Assembly: GCF_013266695.1 (NCBI RefSeq)
Contig: NZ_JABRXF010000001.1
Coordinates: 248,001 to 312,000 of the forward strand
DNA length: 64,000 nt
Direction of reading: 5' to 3'
Origin: Hongsoonwoonella zoysiae
GTDB lineage: Bacteria; Pseudomonadota; Alphaproteobacteria; Rhizobiales; Stappiaceae
The stretch's first letter is position 1; every line of letters begins with the position of its first letter. Position numbers and translations under genes: made by a program. The notes under the pieces are model-generated. The model did no database searches, was not told where the DNA came from, and worked only from the letters and a program-made list of their open reading frames with translations. This document shows positions 59,957-64,000 of this stretch, in pieces.

Positions 59957-61162
59957 TCAGACCGCCTCGATGAGGCTGGCGATCCCCTGCCCGACGCCGA
60001 TGCACATGGTGGCCAGCGCTCGTTTACCCCCGCGCGTCCTGAGTTCAAGTGCCGCCGTGCCGACAAGGCGCGCACCCGACATGCCGAGCGGATGCCCGAT
60101 CGCGATCGCACCGCCATTCGGGTTCACATGCTCGGCGTCATCGGCAATGCCGAGGTCGCGAAGCGTGGCAAGCGCCTGTGCGGCGAAAGCCTCGTTCAGT
60201 TCCACCACATCGAGATCGCCAACATCGAGGCCCTGCCGCGCCAGAAGCTTTTTCGAAGCCGGCGCAGGACCTATGCCCATGATGCGCGGCGGCACGCCCG
60301 CGACCGCTCCTGCGACGATCCGCGCGATTGGCGTGAGGCCGAAGCGCTTCACCGTGTCTTCCGAGGCGATGAGAAGTGCCGCCGCGCCATCGTTCACGCC
60401 GGACGCGTTGCCTGCGGTCACCGAGCCCCCCTCGCGGAAGGGTGTGGGAAGCGTGCTGAGCTTTTCGGCCGTCGTGCCCGGACGCGGATGTTCGTCCTTC
60501 GACACAATGACGGGATCGCCCTTGTGCTGGGGAATGGTGACGGGGACGATCTCCTGCGCAAGGCGCCCGTTTTCCTGCGCGGCGACCGCGCGCGCCTGGG
60601 ACCGCGCGGCGAAAGCATCCTGATCGGCACGCGAGATATTGAAATCCTCGGCGACGTTTTCCGCCGTCTCCGGCATGGAATCGATGCCGTATTGCTTTTT
60701 CATCAGCGGATTGACGAAACGCCAGCCGATCGTGGTGTCGAATAGTTCCGCGTTTCTGGAAAAGGCGGTCGTCGCCTTCGGCATGACGAAGGGCGAGCGG
60801 GACATGCTTTCCACCCCGCCGGCAATGATGAGGTCCGCCTCGCCGGTGCGGATCGCGCGCGCGGCCATCAACGCCGCATCCATGCCCGACCCGCAAAGCC
60901 GGTTGATGGTGGTGCCCGGAACATCGACGGGTAAGCCCGCAAGAAGGACGGCCATGCGCGCCACGTTACGGTTATCCTCACCCGCCTGGTTGGCGCAGCC
61001 GAATATGACGTCATCGACTTGCGACCATTCGACACCGGCGTTGCGCTCAGACAGCGCGCGGATCGGGATCGCCGCCAGATCGTCGGCGCGAACGGAGGAG
61101 AGCACTCCGCCGTAACGCCCGATCGGCGTGCGCGCGTAATCGACGATATATGCCTCTCGCAT
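59957..61162 (-). CDS. pcaF: 3-oxoadipyl-CoA/acetyl-CoA C-acyltransferase (thiolase II)
   Basis: 401 residues. Nucleophile Cys in TINRLCGSGMDA, His in GGAIAIGHPLGMSGARL and second Cys in MCIGVGQG. GCANQAGEDNRNVARMA and IGWRFVNPLMKKQYGIDSMPET are strongly PcaF/PaaJ-like. It cleaves 3-oxoadipyl-CoA to succinyl-CoA and acetyl-CoA at the end of aromatic degradation. No other aromatic-pathway gene is in the window, so the beta-ketoadipate role is inferred from sequence. An imperfect palindrome upstream at 61241-61268 is a likely TetR-type operator. Confidence 0.88.
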   Translation of the reverse strand: MREAYIVDYARTPIGRYGGVLSSVRADDLAAIPIRALSERNAGVEWSQVDDVIFGCANQAGEDNRNVARMAVLLAGLPVDVPGTTINRLCGSGMDAALMAARAIRTGEADLIIAGGVESMSRSPFVMPKATTAFSRNAELFDTTIGWRFVNPLMKKQYGIDSMPETAENVAEDFNISRADQDAFAARSQARAVAAQENGRLAQEIVPVTIPQHKGDPVIVSKDEHPRPGTTAEKLSTLPTPFREGGSVTAGNASGVNDGAAALLIASEDTVKRFGLTPIARIVAGAVAGVPPRIMGIGPAPASKKLLARQGLDVGDLDVVELNEAFAAQALATLRDLGIADDAEHVNPNGGAIAIGHPLGMSGARLVGTAALELRTRGGKRALATMCIGVGQGIASLIEAV

Positions 61163-61508
61163 GGCTATCCTCCCGAAATCTTCCTGTCGTGCAGCCGTGG
61201 TCTAGCCGAAGCGGGTCGGCCTGAACAGACGCAATCTAATAATTGACTGACCGAACGGTCAATTAATTTCCGCTTCTGAATTCCAATATCGCCGATTTCG
61301 CCGGATCATGCTTCTTCGATCGGCCTGCGCCTCGTCGGGCAAAGCTGAACATTCAGGTAGTAACTAACGATAAACGTTAACTGTTTTTAACCTGTTTTTT
61401 CCTTGGTCACTTTAACGTTTCTAAATCCCAACTCTCGATACTCACGCAAGGTTCACAATGAACCGCCGCCGAATTTTCAGCTCGAGGTCAAGAAGAGAGA
61501 GTTGCGTC
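61163..61508. other. Divergent regulatory interval, AT-rich in part
   Basis: 346 bases between the thiolase and carrier-protein genes, holding both promoters. Features seen: a TetR-type palindrome (61241-61268), an AT-rich stretch near 61355-61440 with TAACG/CGTTA arms, and a short inverted repeat GGTTCA/TGAACC (61450-61464). The frame starting at ATG 61458 joins the carrier protein in frame but adds an unlikely basic extension. Confidence 0.45.
61241..61268. promoter_or_regulatory. TetR-type palindromic operator upstream of thiolase gene
   Basis: The 14-bp core (61248-61261) is a perfect palindrome with GACCG and CGGTC arms around AA. Outer AATT/AATT arms extend it to 28 bp with two mismatches. 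It resembles binding sites of TetR-family regulators of aromatic or acyl-CoA catabolism (PaaR type). It lies 79 bases before the thiolase start and 240 before the carrier-protein gene. Confidence 0.6.
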
Positions 61509-61766
61509 ATGAGCACTGCGGAAACGGTTCGCAAGATCGTCGCCACGCACGGAAAGCTGCCCGTCGATGTCGGTACGATTGCCGACGACGGCGACCTTTA
61601 CAGCGCCGGACTGTCTTCCTTCGCATCGGTGCAGCTTATGCTCGCGATCGAAGAGGAATTCGACATTGAATTCCCCGAGACGATGCTCAACCGTGGCACT
61701 TTCGCCTCTATCGCGTCGATCGCCAAGGCTGTCGACACGATTTCGGCCGAGCAGCAGGCCGCGTGA
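61509..61766 (+). CDS. Acyl carrier protein-like carrier for aminoacylation
   Basis: 85 residues from ATG 61509 (MSTAETVRKIVATHGKLPVD). Four-helix carrier: DDGDLYSAGLSSFASVQLML holds the phosphopantetheine Ser, here in a GLSSF motif instead of the usual DSL. The acidic helix IEEEFDIEFPETM follows. This sequence type is paired with amino acid:carrier-protein ligases in rhizobia. The next gene starts within its stop (TGATG). Converted from apo form by a phosphopantetheinyl transferase elsewhere. Confidence 0.9.
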   Translation: MSTAETVRKIVATHGKLPVDVGTIADDGDLYSAGLSSFASVQLMLAIEEEFDIEFPETMLNRGTFASIASIAKAVDTISAEQQAA

Positions 61767-62947
61767 TGAATATCGTCACCAAAGCCGTAGCGGCAGAGCT
61801 TTCCGACCGTGCCCGGCGCGCCGCCAAGGTGGCGGGCGAATTCGCCGACGCTGTCGACCGCGAGGGCCGTTTCCCGCGCGAAGGCATGGATGCGCTGAAA
61901 AACGAGCGCCTGATGAGCATTCAGGTCCCGGGCGAACTCGGCGGCGAAGGCGCGAGCATGCAGGAAATCGCCGAGGTCTGCGCGATCCTGGGTCAGGCTT
62001 GCGCATCCACCGCGATGACCTACGCCATGCACCAGATCCAGGTGGCAAGCATCGTCGGCTATTCCGGCAACAGCGCCTGGCATGCGGATTTCCTGAAGCG
62101 GCTTTGCGACGAGCAGGTGCTGATCGCTTCCGCAACCAGCGAGGCCGGCATCGGCGGAAACCTGCGCAACTCCGTCTGCGCGATCGAGGTGGACGGCGAT
62201 ACGGTGCGCCTTGAGAAGGATGCCACCGTCATTTCCTACGGCGAGATGGCGGATGCGATCCTCATCACTTCGCGCGCTCACAAGGATGCGCCGCCGAGCG
62301 ACCAGGTCAGCACGCTTTTCCTGAAAGGCCAGTACACGCTGGAGCATACCCGCGACTGGGACACCCTCGGCATGCGCGGCACGTGTTCCGACGGTTACAT
62401 CTTCCGCGGCGAAGCGCCGAAGGAACAGATCCTGCCCCGACCATTCGCGGAAATCGCGGCGGAATCCATGCTCGCCGTCTCGCATCTTCTGTGGGGCGCG
62501 CTGTGGTACGGGATCGCGGCGGATGCCGTAAACCGCGCGCAAAGCTTCGTGCGCGCCGCCGCCCGCCGCCAGCCGGGATCAACCCCTCCGGGCGCGTTGC
62601 GCCTTGCCGAAGCCTCCAGCCTGTTGCAGCAGGTCAAGGGCAACGTGGTCGCAGGCCTTCGCCAGTTCGAGGAGGCGAAGACCGACGCGAACAAGCTTTC
62701 GGCCATGAGCTTCGCCGTTGCCATGAACAACGTGAAGGTCGGCACGTCCCAGACGATCCTGACGATCATCAACCACTGCATGCTGATCAACGGGATCATG
62801 GGCTACAAGAACGGCACGCCATACAGCCTCGGCCGGCACCTTCGCGACGCCCATTCCGCGCAGCTGATGATTTCCAACGACCGGATCCTCGGCAACACCT
62901 CGACCATGCTCCTGGTTCACAAGCAGGACACAAGCCTGATCGGATAA
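61766..62947 (+). CDS. Acyl-CoA dehydrogenase-like flavoprotein of the carrier-protein cluster
   Basis: 393 residues from ATG 61766, overlapping the carrier stop. Acyl-CoA dehydrogenase fold: helical N-domain ([34 protein letters not shown]), FAD/acyl-binding strand segment ([17 protein letters not shown]), and C-terminal helices ([20 protein letters not shown]). The usual catalytic Glu in the IYEGT motif is not present; the aligned stretch reads LMISND. It may oxidise an aminoacyl-carrier thioester, as PltE-type enzymes do with prolyl carriers. That is inference. Confidence 0.87.
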   Translation: MNIVTKAVAAELSDRARRAAKVAGEFADAVDREGRFPREGMDALKNERLMSIQVPGELGGEGASMQEIAEVCAILGQACASTAMTYAMHQIQVASIVGYSGNSAWHADFLKRLCDEQVLIASATSEAGIGGNLRNSVCAIEVDGDTVRLEKDATVISYGEMADAILITSRAHKDAPPSDQVSTLFLKGQYTLEHTRDWDTLGMRGTCSDGYIFRGEAPKEQILPRPFAEIAAESMLAVSHLLWGALWYGIAADAVNRAQSFVRAAARRQPGSTPPGALRLAEASSLLQQVKGNVVAGLRQFEEAKTDANKLSAMSFAVAMNNVKVGTSQTILTIINHCMLINGIMGYKNGTPYSLGRHLRDAHSAQLMISNDRILGNTSTMLLVHKQDTSLIG

Positions 62948-62952
62948 GACCC

Positions 62953-63861
62953 ATGGACGCGCAAACTTCCTTTCTCGACAAGCTCTTCGACCGGGGCCTC
63001 CTTCATTCCTCCGGTGTCGACGGGCTTTACGCCAGAAGCGGCGCGTTCGAGGACGTCATCCGCCGTTTCGAGGACTATGTGCTGAAGATCGGCGAGGACG
63101 AGACATCGGAAGCAATGGTCTTTCCGCCCGGCATGACGATGGCCGACTTCGAGACGAGCGGCTACATGAAGAACTTCCCGCAGCTTGCGGGCACCGTGCA
63201 CGCCTTCTGCGGCGACCACCACGGCCACATGGGCCTTCTGGAATGCATGGCGACCGGCAAGGACTGGACGGAAGGCCAGAAGCGCACCGACCTCGCGCTG
63301 ACCCCCGCCGCCTGCTATCCGCTTTACCCGATTTTGGCCCGTCGCGGAGCGCTGCCGGAGGGCGGCGTGACGGTGGCGCTGCAGTCCTACTGCTTTCGTC
63401 ATGAGCCGTCGAAGGATCCGGCACGCATGCAGATGTTCCGCCAGCGCGAATACGTGCGCGTGGGCAATGCCGACGAGGCGATTGCGTTCCGCGAAACCTG
63501 GAAGCGGCGCGGCAAGGAAATCATGGACGCGCTGCAACTGCCCGCCCATGTAGATGTCGCCAACGACCCCTTCTTCGGCCGGGCCGGCAAGATGCTGGGC
63601 GCAAGCCAGCGCGAACAGGAGTTGAAGTTCGAAATGCTGGTGCCGATCACCTCCTCGGAAAACCCGACAGCCTGCATGAGCTTCAACTACCACATGGACA
63701 ATTTCGGCAAGGCCTGGGGCATCACCCGCGCCGACGGCGAACCGGCCCATACAGCCTGTGTCGGCTTCGGGCTGGAGCGGCTTACGCTCGCGCTCTTCCG
63801 CCATCACGGCCTTGAGATCGAGGACTGGCCGGACGCCGTCCGCGCCACGCTTTGGGGCTGA
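62953..63861 (+). CDS. Amino acid:[carrier protein] ligase (class II aaRS-like)
   Basis: 302 residues. Catalytic core of a class II synthetase, related to atypical seryl-tRNA synthetases but lacking a tRNA-binding domain. Motif 2 [10 protein letters not shown] (about 162-171) and motif 3 [16 protein letters not shown] (about 271-286) are present. Cys121, Glu166 and Cys269 form the expected Cys-Glu-Cys zinc site that binds the amino group. Characterised relatives in Bradyrhizobium and Agrobacterium load glycine or alanine onto a carrier protein. ATG 62953 lies 5 bases after the flavoprotein stop. Confidence 0.93.
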   Translation: MDAQTSFLDKLFDRGLLHSSGVDGLYARSGAFEDVIRRFEDYVLKIGEDETSEAMVFPPGMTMADFETSGYMKNFPQLAGTVHAFCGDHHGHMGLLECMATGKDWTEGQKRTDLALTPAACYPLYPILARRGALPEGGVTVALQSYCFRHEPSKDPARMQMFRQREYVRVGNADEAIAFRETWKRRGKEIMDALQLPAHVDVANDPFFGRAGKMLGASQREQELKFEMLVPITSSENPTACMSFNYHMDNFGKAWGITRADGEPAHTACVGFGLERLTLALFRHHGLEIEDWPDAVRATLWG

Positions 63862-63892
63862 GCCGCAACAACCGAGCAGGGACGAAGACCAT

Positions 63893-64000
63893 ATGCCGAA
63901 GCTCTTTCCGGCGCTCGATCCGGCAGATTATCCGCGCCACGCGCTGCATGCGTCGAACCGCGACTGGCCGGAAACGAACTGCTATCTGGACGTCTGGATC
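63893..64000 (+). CDS. DUF1839 family protein, partial (N-terminus only)
   Basis: 36 codons before the window ends. The start MPKLFPALDPADYPRHALHA and the following NRDWPETNCYLDVWI match the N-terminus of DUF1839 proteins, which are encoded after the amino acid:carrier-protein ligase in rhizobial genomes. CAGGG precedes the ATG. Function unknown; it belongs to the carrier-protein operon. Truncated by the window edge. Confidence 0.75.
   Translation, partial: MPKLFPALDPADYPRHALHASNRDWPETNCYLDVWI

Noticed and set aside
1-64000. Prophage, IS element, CRISPR or toxin-antitoxin locus as the exciting system
   Set aside because: No transposase, integrase, phage structural gene, regular repeat array or paired toxin-antitoxin genes were found on reading both strands.

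Overview
The window is a GC-rich bacterial chromosome segment. It very probably comes from an alphaproteobacterium of the order Hyphomicrobiales (rhizobial relatives). The basis is the gene content: several class III nucleotide cyclases fused to TPR domains, OpgC, a compact uxaC/uxuB/uxuA set, a carrier protein beside an amino acid:carrier-protein ligase, and rhizobial-type intergenic palindromes. Genes are dense, with many 4-base ATGA overlaps. No tRNA, rRNA, CRISPR array, insertion sequence or prophage was recognised, so this reads as ordinary chromosome with accessory metabolic blocks.

Layout. 1-3610: a TetR-led efflux operon (TetR, HlyD-type fusion protein, ABC ATPase, ABC-2 permease running off the left edge) with a perfect palindromic operator. 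3703-14428: four class III cyclase proteins, three of them cyclase-TolB_N-TPR and one GAF-cyclase. They are interleaved with an ADP-ribosyltransferase-like protein, a membrane-fused glycerophosphodiesterase and an NTF2-like protein. 14509-17320: a minus-strand run of SDR, DCC/DUF393, type III polyketide synthase and ICMT-like methyltransferase. 17537-20087: an AraC regulator, tandem 9-bp repeats, and a DUF4142/cupredoxin/VOC group. 20130-26536: a UDG-like protein, the glucuronate pathway (uxaC, uxuB, divergent uxuA), a dipeptidase and a small unknown. 26735-31285: a potassium-channel-like protein, a CIO-type cytochrome bd oxidase with its tiny DUF2474 subunit, and a glycosyltransferase.

31321-39282: a LacI-controlled sugar ABC operon. 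It holds a binding protein, two permeases with unusual extra domains, a GgH/MgH-like glycosidase and an ATPase. After it come a 29-codon ORF behind a near-perfect Shine-Dalgarno, a rhizobial palindromic repeat and a terminator. 39299-42730: a ThDP enzyme, a class III CoA-transferase and a membrane protein. 42885-48599: an esterase, then copper genes (DUF2946-like, YcnI, CopC-CopD fusion) facing a DUF302/YedE pair. 49236-54827: a TTC38-like protein, OpgC, a PhyH oxygenase and OpgH.

54922-59078: a five-gene block (zinc-less MDR dehydrogenase, degenerate pyruvoyl-tetrahydropterin synthase homologue, GT4 glycosyltransferase, methyltransferase, RibD-C reductase) that looks like an uncharacterised pteridine-glycoside-type pathway. 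It is the best candidate here for an undescribed system. 59338-61162: cytochrome b561 and a PcaF-type thiolase. 61509-64000: carrier protein, acyl-CoA-dehydrogenase-like flavoprotein, amino acid:carrier-protein ligase and DUF1839. This is a conserved rhizobial-type aminoacyl-carrier pathway whose end product is unknown, as far as I know.
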